From contig NZ_RPOI01000015.1 of the NCBI RefSeq assembly GCF_003818115.1, forward strand, positions 124,001-188,000: a stretch of 64,000 bases of DNA, written 5' to 3'. Below the pieces are notes generated by a model, which was not told where the DNA came from, searched no databases, and was given only the letters and a program-made list of their open reading frames with translations. The translations under genes and the position numbers were made by a program. Source of the stretch: Citrobacter youngae (GTDB taxonomy: Bacteria; Pseudomonadota; Gammaproteobacteria; Enterobacterales; Enterobacteriaceae). The stretch's first letter is position 1; every line of letters starts with the position of its first letter. Positions 13,298 through 24,590 of the stretch are shown here, piece by piece.

Positions 13298-13615
13298 ATG
13301 ATGATTCGTGAGCAAATAGAAGAAAAATTAAGGGCAGCGTTCCAACCCGTGTTCCTCGAAGTTGTGGATGAAAGCTATCGTCACAATGTCCCGGCTGGTT
13401 CTGAAAGCCACTTTAAGGTTGTGCTGGTCAGCGATCGCTTTACAGGTGAACGTTTTCTTAATCGTCATCGGATGATTTACAGCACGTTAACGGCAGAGCT
13501 TTCCACAACCGTTCATGCCCTTGCCCTGCATACCTACACCATTAAGGAGTGGGAAGCGTTGCAGGATACGATTTTTGCATCGCCTCCGTGTCGTGGGGCG
13601 GGAAGCATCGCGTAA
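13298..13615 (+). CDS. bolA: BolA, stationary-phase morphogene and regulator
   Basis: BolA is a small cytoplasmic protein that, with monothiol glutaredoxin, takes part in iron-sulfur trafficking. It also acts as a transcription regulator that promotes round cells and biofilm. The 105-residue product begins [17 protein letters not shown] and has the KH-like BolA core, with the invariant His in ALALHTYT and the [10 protein letters not shown] helix. The ATG at 13298 follows CGGAGGAAAATTTC. The frame is open 12 codons further upstream, but that part covers the promoter. Confidence 0.96.
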   Translation: MMIREQIEEKLRAAFQPVFLEVVDESYRHNVPAGSESHFKVVLVSDRFTGERFLNRHRMIYSTLTAELSTTVHALALHTYTIKEWEALQDTIFASPPCRGAGSIA

Positions 13616-13668
13616 AAACGGATTTGCAACAACCGACGCTTTTCCAGTATGTTGCTACAGATTATGTG

Positions 13669-13695
13669 AAAACGGCCTGCGGGCCGTTTTGTTTT
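13669..13695 (+). terminator. bolA terminator
   Basis: AAAACGGCC, loop TGCG, GGCCGTTTT, followed by GTTTTGT. Confidence 0.9.
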
Positions 13696-13783
13696 GTCTG
13701 AATTCTGAGTAGGTCGTCCAGTATTCAGACAAAAATTAGCCGGGAATTGTGAAAAAAGCCGCAGCAACGCGCAATAACCGTTC

Positions 13784-13812
13784 TCGACTCATAAAAGTGA
13801 TGCCGCTATAAT
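13784..13812 (+). promoter_or_regulatory. tig: tig sigma-70 promoter
   Basis: A -35 TCGACT (13784-13789), a 17-bp spacer and a consensus -10 TATAAT (13807-13812) lie about 150 bp before the tig ATG. The 344-bp gap 13616-13959 otherwise holds only the bolA terminator and a long untranslated leader. Confidence 0.75.
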
Positions 13813-13950
13813 GCGCGTCTTATTTTTCGGAATGTCTTCGGGATGATTCTGACGACAGGGAATGTGATTGATTATGAGAACATCCCAGTTCCGCGAAGCC
13901 AACAACCTGTGCTTGCGGAGAAGAGTTGACCGAGCACTGTGATTTTTTGA

Positions 13951-15258
<1,308 letters not shown>

Positions 15259-15292
15259 TTCGTCGCTTTTTTAGCTCGAATTTCGTACGCAA

Positions 15293-15324
15293 GCCCGTCA
15301 CCTTTTGGTGGCGGGTTTTTTTTT
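15293..15324 (+). terminator. tig terminator
   Basis: GCCCGTCACC, loop TTTT, GGTGGCGGGT, then an eight-T run. Confidence 0.92.
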
Positions 15325-15396
15325 GTCACGCATTTTGCATGGGAAGAGTGCGAAAACAGCGTTTCAGTGTTAGCGTTACAACAAAAGATTGTTATG

Positions 15397-15425
15397 CTTG
15401 AATTATGGCGATGTCGTACCCATTA
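15397..15425 (+). promoter_or_regulatory. clpP: clpP heat-shock (sigma-32) promoter
   Basis: CTTGAA (15397-15402), a 15-bp spacer, then ACCCATTA (15418-15425) fit the sigma-32 consensus CTTGAA / CCCCATnT with one mismatch. The site lies about 80 bp before the clpP ATG. E. coli clpP is known to be heat-shock controlled. Confidence 0.75.
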
Positions 15426-15505
15426 CTGAGGGACTAGCTGATAATCCGTCCATAAGGTTACAATCAGCACAGCAGGTTTTTTCAAATTTTATCCAGGAGA
15501 CGGAA

Positions 15506-16129
15506 ATGTCATACAGCGGCGAACGAGATAACTTTGCACCCCATATGGCGCTGGTGCCGATGGTCATTGAACAGACCTCACGTGGTGAGCGCTCATTTGA
15601 TATCTATTCTCGTCTACTTAAGGAACGCGTCATTTTTCTGACCGGCCAGGTCGAAGACCATATGGCTAACCTGATCGTGGCGCAGATGCTGTTCCTGGAA
15701 GCAGAAAACCCGGAAAAAGATATCTACCTGTATATTAACTCCCCTGGTGGGGTGATCACTGCCGGGATGTCTATCTATGACACCATGCAGTTTATTAAGC
15801 CAGACGTCAGCACCATTTGTATGGGCCAGGCGGCCTCAATGGGCGCGTTCTTGCTGACCGCCGGGGCGAAAGGTAAACGTTTTTGCCTGCCTAACTCTCG
15901 CGTCATGATCCACCAGCCTCTGGGCGGTTACCAGGGTCAGGCAACGGATATTGAAATTCATGCCCGTGAAATCCTGAAGGTAAAAGGGCGCATGAACGAA
16001 CTTATGGCGCATCATACGGGTCAATCTCTTGAGCAGATTGAACGTGATACCGAGCGCGATCGCTTCCTCTCCGCTTCTGAAGCGGTGGAGTACGGTCTGG
16101 TCGACTCGATTTTGACCCATCGTAATTAA
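15506..16129 (+). CDS. clpP: ATP-dependent Clp protease proteolytic subunit
   Basis: ClpP forms a double heptamer serine peptidase chamber fed by ClpX or ClpA. The 207-residue precursor has the catalytic triad S111 (QAASMGAF), H136 (MIHQPLGG) and D185 (ERDRF), and a short N-terminal propeptide that is removed in E. coli ([14 protein letters not shown] then ALVP). The ATG at 15506 follows CAGGAGACGGAA. The frame is open 39 codons upstream, but that stretch contains the sigma-32 promoter, so it is not translated. clpX follows after 126 bp. Confidence 0.98.
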   Translation: MSYSGERDNFAPHMALVPMVIEQTSRGERSFDIYSRLLKERVIFLTGQVEDHMANLIVAQMLFLEAENPEKDIYLYINSPGGVITAGMSIYDTMQFIKPDVSTICMGQAASMGAFLLTAGAKGKRFCLPNSRVMIHQPLGGYQGQATDIEIHAREILKVKGRMNELMAHHTGQSLEQIERDTERDRFLSASEAVEYGLVDSILTHRN

Positions 16130-16255
16130 TGCCCAGCGCGCAGGTGTGCCGCTATAATTACCTGGAGCGGCACAACGCTGACTAGCGTCTTGCGCCTGAG
16201 AATGGCATTTGCGTCGTCGTGTGCGGCACAAAGAACAAAGAAGAGGTTTTGACCC

Positions 16256-17530
16256 ATGACAGATAAACGCAAAGATGGCTCGGGCAAATTGTTGTACTGC
16301 TCTTTTTGCGGCAAAAGCCAGCATGAAGTGCGTAAGCTGATTGCCGGACCATCCGTGTATATCTGCGACGAATGTGTTGATTTATGTAACGACATCATTC
16401 GCGAAGAGATTAAGGAAGTAGCACCGCACCGTGAACGCAGTGCGCTGCCGACGCCACATGAAATTCGCAACCACCTGGACGATTACGTTATCGGTCAGGA
16501 GCAGGCGAAGAAAGTGCTGGCGGTCGCGGTATACAACCATTACAAACGTCTGCGCAACGGCGACACCAGCAATGGCGTCGAGTTGGGCAAAAGTAACATC
16601 CTGCTGATTGGCCCGACGGGTTCTGGTAAAACGCTGTTGGCTGAAACGCTGGCGCGTCTGCTGGACGTTCCGTTCACAATGGCCGATGCCACCACGCTGA
16701 CCGAAGCCGGTTATGTGGGTGAAGATGTTGAAAATATTATTCAGAAACTGTTGCAGAAGTGCGATTACGACGTGCAGAAAGCACAGCGTGGGATCGTCTA
16801 TATCGATGAAATCGACAAGATTTCTCGTAAGTCTGACAACCCGTCCATTACCCGTGACGTTTCCGGCGAAGGTGTACAGCAGGCGCTGTTGAAACTGATC
16901 GAAGGTACGGTTGCCGCCGTTCCGCCGCAGGGTGGTCGTAAACATCCGCAGCAGGAATTCCTGCAGGTTGATACCTCCAAGATCCTGTTTATCTGCGGTG
17001 GTGCATTTGCCGGTCTGGATAAAGTGATTGCTAACCGTGTTGAAACTGGCTCCGGCATTGGTTTTGGCGCAACGGTAAAAGCACAGTCTGATAAAGCCAG
17101 CGAAGGTGAACTGCTGTCGCAGGTAGAACCGGAAGATCTGATTAAATTTGGTCTGATCCCTGAGTTCATCGGTCGTCTGCCGGTTGTGGCAACCCTGAGC
17201 GAACTGAGCGAAGAAGCGCTGATTCAGATCCTGAAAGAGCCGAAAAATGCCCTGACCAAGCAGTACCAGGCGTTGTTCAATCTTGAAGGTGTTGATCTGG
17301 AATTCCGCGAGGAAGCGCTGGATGCTATCGCCAGGAAAGCGATGATTCGTAAAACTGGTGCGCGTGGTCTGCGTTCTATCGTCGAAGCGGCGTTACTCGA
17401 CACCATGTACGATCTTCCTTCTATGGAAGACGTTGAAAAAGTGGTGATCGACGAGTCGGTGATTGGCGGACAGAGCAAGCCGTTGCTGATTTACGGTAAG
17501 CCGGAAGCACAGCAGGCATCTGGCGAATAA
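16256..17530 (+). CDS. clpX: ClpX, ATPase and unfoldase of the ClpXP protease
   Basis: ClpX recognises tagged or specific substrates, unfolds them and threads them into ClpP. The 424-residue protein has an N-terminal zinc-binding domain (CSFCGKSQ ... CDEC), a Walker A loop GPTGSGKT near residue 119, Walker B VYIDEIDK, and the ClpP-binding IGF-type loop in GSGIGFGA. The [10 protein letters not shown] sensor-2 motif lies near the C-terminus. Length equals E. coli ClpX. It is probably co-transcribed with clpP and may have its own promoter in the gap. A terminator follows. Confidence 0.98.
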   Translation: MTDKRKDGSGKLLYCSFCGKSQHEVRKLIAGPSVYICDECVDLCNDIIREEIKEVAPHRERSALPTPHEIRNHLDDYVIGQEQAKKVLAVAVYNHYKRLRNGDTSNGVELGKSNILLIGPTGSGKTLLAETLARLLDVPFTMADATTLTEAGYVGEDVENIIQKLLQKCDYDVQKAQRGIVYIDEIDKISRKSDNPSITRDVSGEGVQQALLKLIEGTVAAVPPQGGRKHPQQEFLQVDTSKILFICGGAFAGLDKVIANRVETGSGIGFGATVKAQSDKASEGELLSQVEPEDLIKFGLIPEFIGRLPVVATLSELSEEALIQILKEPKNALTKQYQALFNLEGVDLEFREEALDAIARKAMIRKTGARGLRSIVEAALLDTMYDLPSMEDVEKVVIDESVIGGQSKPLLIYGKPEAQQASGE

Positions 17531-17558
17531 TTCATCAATTCATACAGACGTTTAACCA

Positions 17559-17589
17559 AAAAGGGGGGATTTTATCTCCCCTTTTATTT
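17559..17589 (+). terminator. clpX terminator
   Basis: AAAAGGGGGGA, loop TTTTA, TCTCCCCTTTT, then ATTTTT. It separates clpPX from lon. Confidence 0.88.
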
Positions 17590-17604
17590 TTCCGTAAACA
17601 TGGC

Positions 17605-17632
17605 GTTGAATGTGTGGGAATCATCCCCATAT
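17605..17632 (+). promoter_or_regulatory. lon: lon heat-shock (sigma-32) promoter
   Basis: GTTGAA (17605-17610), a 14-bp spacer and CCCCATAT (17625-17632) match the sigma-32 consensus closely. It lies about 80 bp before the lon ATG. Confidence 0.88.
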
Positions 17633-17714
17633 ACTGACATACATGTTAAAGGTGGTGTGAAGCACAGTCGTACCACCTGATTACCTGGCGGAAACTAAAC
17701 TAAGAGAGAGCTCT

Positions 17715-20069
17715 ATGAATCCTGAGCGTTCTGAACGCATTGAAATCCCCGTATTGCCGTTGCGCGATGTGGTGGTTTATCCGCACATGGTCATACCCTT
17801 ATTTGTAGGGCGGGAAAAATCTATCCGTTGTCTTGAAGCGGCTATGGACCATGATAAAAAAATCATGCTGGTCGCGCAGAAAGAAGCGTCAACGGATGAG
17901 CCGGGTGTAAACGATCTTTTCACCGTCGGGACCGTGGCCTCTATTTTGCAGATGCTGAAACTGCCTGACGGCACCGTAAAAGTGCTGGTCGAGGGGTTAC
18001 AGCGCGCGCGTATTTCTGCGTTGTCAGACAACGGCGAGCATTTCTCTGCGAAAGCGGAGTACCTTGATTCGCCTGCTATTGATGAGCGTGAACAGGAAGT
18101 GCTGGTACGTACAGCTATCAGCCAGTTCGAAGGCTATATCAAGCTAAACAAAAAAATCCCACCAGAAGTGCTGACGTCGCTTAACAGCATTGACGATCCT
18201 GCACGTCTGGCGGACACCATCGCAGCGCACATGCCGCTGAAGCTGGCTGACAAACAGTCCGTGCTGGAGATGTCCGACGTGAATGAACGTCTGGAATATC
18301 TGATGGCGATGATGGAGTCAGAAATCGATCTGCTGCAGGTTGAGAAACGCATTCGCAACCGCGTGAAAAAGCAGATGGAGAAGTCCCAGCGTGAGTACTA
18401 TCTGAACGAGCAGATGAAAGCTATTCAGAAAGAGCTCGGCGAGATGGACGATGCGCCGGATGAAAACGAAGCGCTGAAACGTAAGATCGACGCGGCGAAA
18501 ATGCCGAAAGAGGCAAAAGAGAAAGCGGAAGCAGAGCTGCAGAAGCTGAAAATGATGTCTCCGATGTCGGCAGAAGCGACGGTCGTGCGTGGCTACATCG
18601 ACTGGATGGTACAGGTGCCGTGGAATGCGCGTAGCAAGGTCAAAAAAGACCTGCGTCAGGCGCAGGAAATCCTCGATACCGACCATTACGGTCTGGAACG
18701 CGTCAAAGACCGTATCCTTGAGTATCTCGCGGTCCAAAGCCGTGTGAACAAAATCAAGGGGCCGATCCTGTGTCTGGTTGGGCCGCCGGGGGTAGGTAAA
18801 ACCTCTCTGGGTCAGTCCATCGCCAAGGCGACAGGGCGTAAATACATCCGTATGGCGCTTGGCGGCGTGCGTGATGAGGCTGAAATTCGTGGTCACCGCC
18901 GGACCTATATCGGTTCGATGCCGGGCAAACTGATCCAGAAAATGGCCAAAGTGGGCGTTAAAAACCCGCTGTTCCTGCTTGATGAGATCGACAAAATGTC
19001 TTCTGACATGCGTGGCGATCCGGCTTCCGCACTGCTTGAGGTGCTGGATCCAGAGCAGAACGTGGCGTTCAGCGATCACTACCTGGAGGTGGACTACGAT
19101 CTCAGCGACGTGATGTTCGTTGCGACGTCGAACTCCATGAACATTCCGGCACCGTTGCTGGATCGTATGGAAGTGATTCGTCTGTCTGGTTATACCGAAG
19201 ACGAGAAGCTGAACATTGCGAAACGTCACCTGTTGCCAAAACAGATTGAGCGTAACGCGCTGAAAAAAGGTGAGCTGACGGTCGACGATAGCGCCATTGT
19301 AGGCATTATTCGTTACTACACCCGTGAAGCGGGCGTGCGTAGTCTGGAGCGCGAAATCTCCAAACTGTGCCGCAAAGCAGTTAAGCAGTTGTTGCTCGAT
19401 AAATCACTGAAACACATCGAGATCAATGGCGATAACCTGCACGACTACCTGGGCGTACAGCGCTTTGACTATGGCCGTGCGGATAACGAAAACCGCGTGG
19501 GTCAGGTGACCGGTCTGGCGTGGACGGAAGTGGGCGGCGATCTGCTGACCATCGAAACCGCCTGCGTACCGGGTAAAGGTAAGCTGACCTACACCGGTTC
19601 TCTGGGTGAAGTCATGCAGGAATCCATTCAGGCTGCACTGACCGTGGTACGTGCGCGTGCGGAAAAACTGGGTATTAATCCGGATTTTTACGAAAAACGC
19701 GACATCCACGTTCACGTACCTGAAGGCGCGACGCCAAAAGATGGTCCAAGTGCGGGTATTGCCATGTGCACCGCGCTGGTCTCATGTCTGACCGGTAACC
19801 CGGTTCGTGCCGATGTGGCGATGACTGGCGAGATCACCCTGCGTGGTCAGGTTCTGCCTATTGGTGGTTTGAAAGAGAAACTGCTGGCGGCGCACCGCGG
19901 CGGCATTAAAACGGTCTTAATTCCAGACGAAAACAAACGTGACCTGGAAGAGATTCCGGACAACGTCATTGCCGATCTTAATATTCACCCGGTGAAACGT
20001 ATTGAGGAAGTTCTGACTCTTGCGTTGCAAAATGAACCCTCTGGAATGCAGGTTGTGACGGCAAAATAG
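17715..20069 (+). CDS. lon: Lon ATP-dependent protease
   Basis: Lon degrades misfolded proteins and regulators such as SulA and RcsA. The 784-residue hexamer subunit has an N-terminal LON substrate domain ([20 protein letters not shown]), a coiled-coil region (about 200-290), an AAA+ module with Walker A GPPGVGKT and Walker [10 protein letters not shown], and a C-terminal protease domain. The protease domain shows the Ser-Lys dyad: S679 in PKDGPSAG and K722 downstream in [18 protein letters not shown]. Length is identical to E. coli Lon. GAGAGAGCTCT precedes the ATG. Confidence 0.98.
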   Translation: MNPERSERIEIPVLPLRDVVVYPHMVIPLFVGREKSIRCLEAAMDHDKKIMLVAQKEASTDEPGVNDLFTVGTVASILQMLKLPDGTVKVLVEGLQRARISALSDNGEHFSAKAEYLDSPAIDEREQEVLVRTAISQFEGYIKLNKKIPPEVLTSLNSIDDPARLADTIAAHMPLKLADKQSVLEMSDVNERLEYLMAMMESEIDLLQVEKRIRNRVKKQMEKSQREYYLNEQMKAIQKELGEMDDAPDENEALKRKIDAAKMPKEAKEKAEAELQKLKMMSPMSAEATVVRGYIDWMVQVPWNARSKVKKDLRQAQEILDTDHYGLERVKDRILEYLAVQSRVNKIKGPILCLVGPPGVGKTSLGQSIAKATGRKYIRMALGGVRDEAEIRGHRRTYIGSMPGKLIQKMAKVGVKNPLFLLDEIDKMSSDMRGDPASALLEVLDPEQNVAFSDHYLEVDYDLSDVMFVATSNSMNIPAPLLDRMEVIRLSGYTEDEKLNIAKRHLLPKQIERNALKKGELTVDDSAIVGIIRYYTREAGVRSLEREISKLCRKAVKQLLLDKSLKHIEINGDNLHDYLGVQRFDYGRADNENRVGQVTGLAWTEVGGDLLTIETACVPGKGKLTYTGSLGEVMQESIQAALTVVRARAEKLGINPDFYEKRDIHVHVPEGATPKDGPSAGIAMCTALVSCLTGNPVRADVAMTGEITLRGQVLPIGGLKEKLLAAHRGGIKTVLIPDENKRDLEEIPDNVIADLNIHPVKRIEEVLTLALQNEPSGMQVVTAK

Positions 20070-20101
20070 TGACCTCGCGCAAAGAGCATTAATAAAAACA
20101 G

Positions 20102-20138
20102 GGCTGGCAGGCCATTTCGGGCTTGCCAGCCTTTTTTT
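20102..20138 (+). terminator. lon terminator
   Basis: GGCTGGCA pairs with TGCCAGCC around an interrupted inner stem, followed by seven T. Confidence 0.9.
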
Positions 20139-20277
20139 GTATAGCTAATTTAGATAACGGATTGGGCTTGCCATCATTATCGGGTGTTGTAAGGGCATGG
20201 CAGGCCTGATATAACTGCTGCGCGGTCGCACTTTGAAGGATTCTGGTGCGATATATATTATAAAGAGGAAGAGAAGA

Positions 20278-20550
20278 GTGAATAAATCTCAACTGATCGA
20301 CAAAATTGCTGCAGGGGCTGATATCTCTAAAGCTGCGGCTGGACGTGCGTTAGATGCAATTATTGCTTCTGTTACCGAATCCCTGAAAGAAGGTGATGAC
20401 GTAGCACTGGTAGGTTTTGGTACTTTTGCCGTTAAAGAGCGTGCTGCCCGTACTGGTCGCAACCCGCAAACAGGTAAAGAGATCACCATCGCCGCGGCTA
20501 AAGTACCGGGCTTCCGTGCAGGTAAAGCACTGAAAGACGCGGTAAACTAA
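20278..20550 (+). CDS. hupB: DNA-binding protein HU-beta
   Basis: HU-beta is one of the two subunits of the nucleoid protein HU. The 90-residue product ([19 protein letters not shown] ... [10 protein letters not shown]) is almost identical to E. coli HupB, with the DNA-binding arm signature [21 protein letters not shown]. The start codon is GTG at 20278, behind AAGAGGAAGAGAA; the ATG 15 codons upstream would add residues absent from the family. It sits between lon and ppiD and has its own terminator. Confidence 0.98.
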   Translation: MNKSQLIDKIAAGADISKAAAGRALDAIIASVTESLKEGDDVALVGFGTFAVKERAARTGRNPQTGKEITIAAAKVPGFRAGKALKDAVN

Positions 20551-20582
20551 GTGATTTCCCCTTTGGGGATGTGACTAAGTAC

Positions 20583-20611
20583 AAGGGCGCATCAACCGAT
20601 GTGCCTTTTTT
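20583..20611 (+). terminator. hupB terminator
   Basis: AAGGGCGCATC, loop AACC, GATGTGCCTT, then a T run. Confidence 0.88.
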
Positions 20612-20817
20612 ATTTCTGATTCCGGTACTTTCTATGCGTTGTGGGCTGACAATTGCCCCTGTTTCTTGTCACAATAGGCCTTTGTGCGCAGCGTTCAGGA
20701 AACGCTATGCTGCGTGAAGCATATATACTCAAAATCCTTGCCGCCGTTGTTGTGTCAACGCGCAGACGGCCTGAAGGATAACGCGTATAGTCATCTACAG
20801 CGGAGTGTGGTTACACC

Positions 20818-22692
20818 ATGATGGACAGCTTACGCACGGCTGCTAACAGTCTCGTGCTCAAGATTATTTTCGGTATCATTATCGTGTCGTTCATTTTGAC
20901 CGGCGTGAGTGGTTACCTGATTGGCGGGGGCAATAACTACGCCGCTAAAGTGAATGGCCAGGAGATCAGCCGCGGGCAGTTCGAGAATGCGTTCAACAGC
21001 GAACGTAACCGCATGCAGCAACAGCTGGGCGATCAATATTCTGAGCTGGCGGCGAACGAAGGTTATATGAAAACGCTGCGTCAGCAGGTGCTGAATCGTC
21101 TTGTGGACGAAGCGCTGCTGGATCAGTACTCCCGTGAGCTTAAGCTCAACATTAGCGACGATCAGATTAAGCAGGCTATTTTCGCCACACCGGCTTTCCA
21201 GGTTGACGGCAAATTTGATAACAACCGCTACAACGCGATTGTGAATCAGATGGGAATGACCGCAGATCAGTACGCTCAGGCATTGCGTAACCAGCTCACC
21301 ACGCAACAGTTGATCAACGGCGTTGCCGGGACCGACTTTATGCTGAAGGGTGAAACGGACGAACTGGCTGCACTGGTTGCACAGCAGCGGATCGTGCGCG
21401 AGGCGACGATTGACGTTAACGCACTGGCCGCGAAGCAATCTGTTACCGAGCAGGAAGTTGCCAGCTACTACGAGCAGAATAAAAACAACTTTATGACGCC
21501 GGAACAGTTCCGTGTGAGCTATATCAAGCTGGACGCTGCAGCAATGCAGGAAACCGCCAGCGATGCTGATATTCAGTCTTATTATGACCAGCATCAGGAT
21601 CAGTTCACTCAGCCGCAGCGTAACCGCTATAGCATCATCCAGACCAAAACGGAAGATGAAGCAAAAGCGGTACTGGACGAGCTGAATAAAGGCGGTGACT
21701 TTGCTGCGCTGGCGAAAGAAAAATCTGCTGATATCATCTCTGCCCGTAACGGCGGTGATATGGGTTGGCTGGAAGATTCCACCACCCCGGATGAGCTGAA
21801 AAATGCCGGTCTGAAAGAAAAAGGCCAACTGTCTGGCGTAATTAAGTCTTCCGTTGGTTTCCTCGTGGCGCGTCTTGATGACGTACAGCCTGCACAGGTT
21901 AAACCGCTGAGCGAAGCTCGCGACGACATTGCGGCGAAAGTGAAGCAGGAAAAAGCGCTGGATGCCTACTATGCGCTGCAGCAGAAAGTCAGCGATGCGG
22001 CCAGCAACGATAACGAATCTCTGGCGGGTGCAGAGCAGGCAGCAGGTATGAAAGCGGTTGAAACGGGCTGGTTTAGCCGTGACAGCCTGCCGGAAGAACT
22101 GAATTTCAAACCAGTCGCTGACATCATTTTCAATGGTGGTCTGGTTGGCGAGAACGGAACGCCTGGCAGTAACTCCGATATCATCACCGTGGATGGCGAT
22201 CGCGCGTTCGTGCTGCGTATTAGCGAACACAAAGCAGAAGCCGTGAAGCCACTGGCTGAAGTGAAAGAGCAGGTAACTGCGCTCGTTAAGCACAATAAAG
22301 CAGAGCAGCAGGCGAAGCTTGATGCCGATAAACTGCTGGCGGATCTGAAAGCCGGTAAAGGCGATGAAGCGCTGAAAGCGGCGGGTCTGAGCTTTGGCGA
22401 GGCGAAAACGCTGAGCCGTACGGGTCAGGATCCGTTGAGTCAGGCTGCCTTTGGTCTGAGCCTGCCGGCAAAAGACAAGCCGAGCTACGGTGTTGCGAAC
22501 GATATGCAGGGTAACGTTGTACTGTTGGCGCTGGACGAGGTGAAAGCCGGTTCTATGCCTGAAGCGCAGAAGAAAGCGATGGTTCAGGGGATCACTCAGA
22601 ACAACGCGCAGATTGTCTTCGAAGCGCTGATGAGCAACCTGCGTAAAGCGGCCAAAATTAAAATCGGGGATGCGCTGGAACAGCAGCAATAA
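20818..22692 (+). CDS. ppiD: PpiD, periplasmic folding chaperone anchored in the inner membrane
   Basis: PpiD is an envelope chaperone near the Sec translocon; with YfgM it assists proteins as they leave SecYEG. The 624-residue protein has one N-terminal membrane anchor (about 12-34, LVLKIIFGIIIVSFILTGVS), a SurA-like chaperone region, and a parvulin domain around residues 265-355 (QRNRYSIIQTKTEDEAKAV ... GGDMGWLEDSTTPDELKNA). In E. coli the parvulin domain is catalytically weak or inactive. Length is one residue more than E. coli (ends EQQQ). A hairpin follows. Confidence 0.97.
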   Translation: MMDSLRTAANSLVLKIIFGIIIVSFILTGVSGYLIGGGNNYAAKVNGQEISRGQFENAFNSERNRMQQQLGDQYSELAANEGYMKTLRQQVLNRLVDEALLDQYSRELKLNISDDQIKQAIFATPAFQVDGKFDNNRYNAIVNQMGMTADQYAQALRNQLTTQQLINGVAGTDFMLKGETDELAALVAQQRIVREATIDVNALAAKQSVTEQEVASYYEQNKNNFMTPEQFRVSYIKLDAAAMQETASDADIQSYYDQHQDQFTQPQRNRYSIIQTKTEDEAKAVLDELNKGGDFAALAKEKSADIISARNGGDMGWLEDSTTPDELKNAGLKEKGQLSGVIKSSVGFLVARLDDVQPAQVKPLSEARDDIAAKVKQEKALDAYYALQQKVSDAASNDNESLAGAEQAAGMKAVETGWFSRDSLPEELNFKPVADIIFNGGLVGENGTPGSNSDIITVDGDRAFVLRISEHKAEAVKPLAEVKEQVTALVKHNKAEQQAKLDADKLLADLKAGKGDEALKAAGLSFGEAKTLSRTGQDPLSQAAFGLSLPAKDKPSYGVANDMQGNVVLLALDEVKAGSMPEAQKKAMVQGITQNNAQIVFEALMSNLRKAAKIKIGDALEQQQ

Positions 22693-22732
22693 CCGAGTCC
22701 GCTCGCAAAAAATTGCAAAAGTTTGTATCTAC

Positions 22733-22756
22733 AAAAGGCCGCTTTCGCGGCCTTTT
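22733..22756 (+). terminator. ppiD terminator
   Basis: AAAAGGCCGC, loop TTTC, GCGGCCTTTT; the T run is short (CCATTTTT follows). Confidence 0.88.
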
Positions 22757-22766
22757 CCATTTTTGA

Positions 22767-23213
<447 letters not shown>

Positions 23214-23247
23214 TAACTTGCACAGCGCTGAAAATTTGCCAGACTGT

Positions 23248-23263
23248 AGAGGTCATACCAGTT
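23248..23263. promoter_or_regulatory. FadR-type operator of fadM
   Basis: On the minus strand the site reads AACTGGTATGACCTCT, close to the FadR consensus around TGGTnnGACC. It overlaps the likely promoter (a -35-like TTGCCA is at 23236-23241) and lies 54 bp before the fadM ATG. E. coli fadM (ybaW) is known to be repressed by FadR and induced by long-chain fatty acids. Confidence 0.75.
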
Positions 23264-23316
23264 ATGGCCTCACTACCCTGAAAACACTCCTATAAAAAAC
23301 GTAAGGTTTCTGCGCT

Positions 23317-23715
23317 ATGCAAACACAAATCAAAGTCCGTGGTTTTCATCTTGATGTCTATCAGCACGTCAACAACGCCCGCTACCTCGAGTTTCTGGAA
23401 GAAGCGCGCTGGGCTGGTCTGGAAAACAGCGACAGCTTTCAATGGATGACCGCGCACAATATCGCGTTTGTGGTCGTGAATATCAATATTAACTACCGCC
23501 GCCCTGCGGTGCTAAGTGACCTGCTGACCATCACCAGTCAGGTGCAACAGCTAAATGGCAAAAGCGGCGTGCTAAACCAGACAATTACCCTGGAGCCGGA
23601 AGGACAGGTGGTGGCAGACGCATTGATTACCTTTGTCTGTATTGATTTGAAAACGCAAAAAGCGCTGCCGCTGGAAGGGGAGTTACGCGAAAAACTGGAG
23701 CAGATGGTGCAGTAG
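23317..23715 (+). CDS. fadM: FadM, long-chain acyl-CoA thioesterase III
   Basis: FadM is a cytoplasmic thioesterase that releases poorly metabolised long-chain intermediates during oleate breakdown. The 132-residue hot-dog-fold protein carries the 4HBT signature HLDVYQHVNNARYLEFLEEA with the catalytic aspartate D13, and it matches E. coli YbaW over its full length. AACGTAAGG precedes the start at a slightly long distance. It is separated from ybaV by 103 bp that holds its own FadR-type control site, so it is an independent unit. Confidence 0.96.
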   Translation: MQTQIKVRGFHLDVYQHVNNARYLEFLEEARWAGLENSDSFQWMTAHNIAFVVVNININYRRPAVLSDLLTITSQVQQLNGKSGVLNQTITLEPEGQVVADALITFVCIDLKTQKALPLEGELREKLEQMVQ

Positions 23716-23721
23716 CTCAAC

Positions 23722-23819
23722 GTTGCCTGATAGCGCTTCGCTTATCAGGCCTACGGGCGATATTGACTATGGTGAATATCGCCAGGCCGGACAAGGCGTT
23801 TACGTCGCCATCCGGCACT
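23722..23819. repeat. REP/BIME element between fadM and queC
   Basis: Inverted REP units: GCCTGATAGCGCTTCGCTTA with ATCAGGCCTAC, then CAGGCCGGACAAGGC ... GCCATCCGGCA. It fills the convergent gap and may serve both genes as a transcript end. Confidence 0.9.
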
Positions 23820-23829
23820 ATTCGCACTA

Positions 23830-24525
23830 TTATTTCAGGCCAGTTTTCTGCTTCATTGCTGCCATCACCGCCGGTTTATCCGCCAGATAATGGTTCAGGC
23901 CGTTGGCGCGCAGATTACAGGCCGCACAGTGACCGCAACCGTCACCTTTGATGCCGTTATAGCAGGTCAGCGTTTCTTCACGTACCAGATCCAGCTTGCC
24001 CCAGTAGTCGGCCAGCGCCCAGGTTTCGGCTTTATCAATCCACATCAGCGGGGTTTCAAAGCGGATATCTTTCGCCATACCCAGGCTTACGGCATGGTTC
24101 AGCGCTTTGACGAACTCATCGCGGCAGTCCGGGTATCCAGAGAAATCCGTTTCGCACACGCCGGTAATGACCGCCTCTGCCTGCACCTGGTACGCGTAAA
24201 TTGCTGCCAGCGTTAAGAACAGAATATTGCGTCCTGGCACAAAGGTATTGGGAATGCCGTTCGCATCCGGTTCGTAATCGGGTACCGGAATATTATCGCG
24301 GGTCAGGCTGCTGACAGCCAGTTCACTGAGCAGCGTGACATCAAGCACTTTGTGCGCGCGTGCGCCAAGTTTTAAGGCCAGGTCACGTGCGACATCAATC
24401 TCAGCGCGATGGCGCTGACCATAATCAAAGGTCACGCAGTGCACTTCATCATACTGATGCAGCGCTTGCGCCAGACAAGTCGTGGAGTCCTGACCTCCAC
24501 TGAATACAACAACGGCACGTTTCAT
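23830..24525 (-). CDS. queC: 7-cyano-7-deazaguanine synthase (preQ0 synthase)
   Basis: QueC converts 7-carboxy-7-deazaguanine to preQ0 with ATP and ammonia, on the path to queuosine in tRNA. The 231-residue protein has the PP-loop [12 protein letters not shown] at residues 6-17 and four zinc-ligand cysteines C188, C197, C200 and C203 ([16 protein letters not shown]). The start at 24525 gives [11 protein letters not shown]; the frame is open 23 codons upstream without family support. ybaE ends 65 bp upstream on the same strand. Confidence 0.97.
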   Translation of the reverse strand: MKRAVVVFSGGQDSTTCLAQALHQYDEVHCVTFDYGQRHRAEIDVARDLALKLGARAHKVLDVTLLSELAVSSLTRDNIPVPDYEPDANGIPNTFVPGRNILFLTLAAIYAYQVQAEAVITGVCETDFSGYPDCRDEFVKALNHAVSLGMAKDIRFETPLMWIDKAETWALADYWGKLDLVREETLTCYNGIKGDGCGHCAACNLRANGLNHYLADKPAVMAAMKQKTGLK

Positions 24526-24590
24526 GGCTTTTCCTGACAAAATAACGAAGCCCTTATGGTAGCGCCTGGGCGTGTCGCCGACCAGCTTCT

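Noticed and set aside
15389-15505. A 39-codon N-terminal extension of ClpP
   Set aside because: The stretch contains the sigma-32 promoter elements at 15397-15425, and the family starts at MSYSGERD with a good ribosome site.
18318-19229. Long antisense frames within lon, htpG (59290-60297), tig (13969-14943), amtB (33487-34491) and cyoB (8616-9368)
   Set aside because: All lie inside strongly conserved genes, lack ribosome sites and give low-complexity or Arg/His-rich translations with no family likeness.
20830-22689. A 619-codon open frame on the minus strand covering nearly all of ppiD
   Set aside because: It mirrors ppiD codon by codon, its translation is rich in Arg, Phe, Gln and His with no domain, and the sense strand is a clear PpiD. 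It is a codon-bias shadow.
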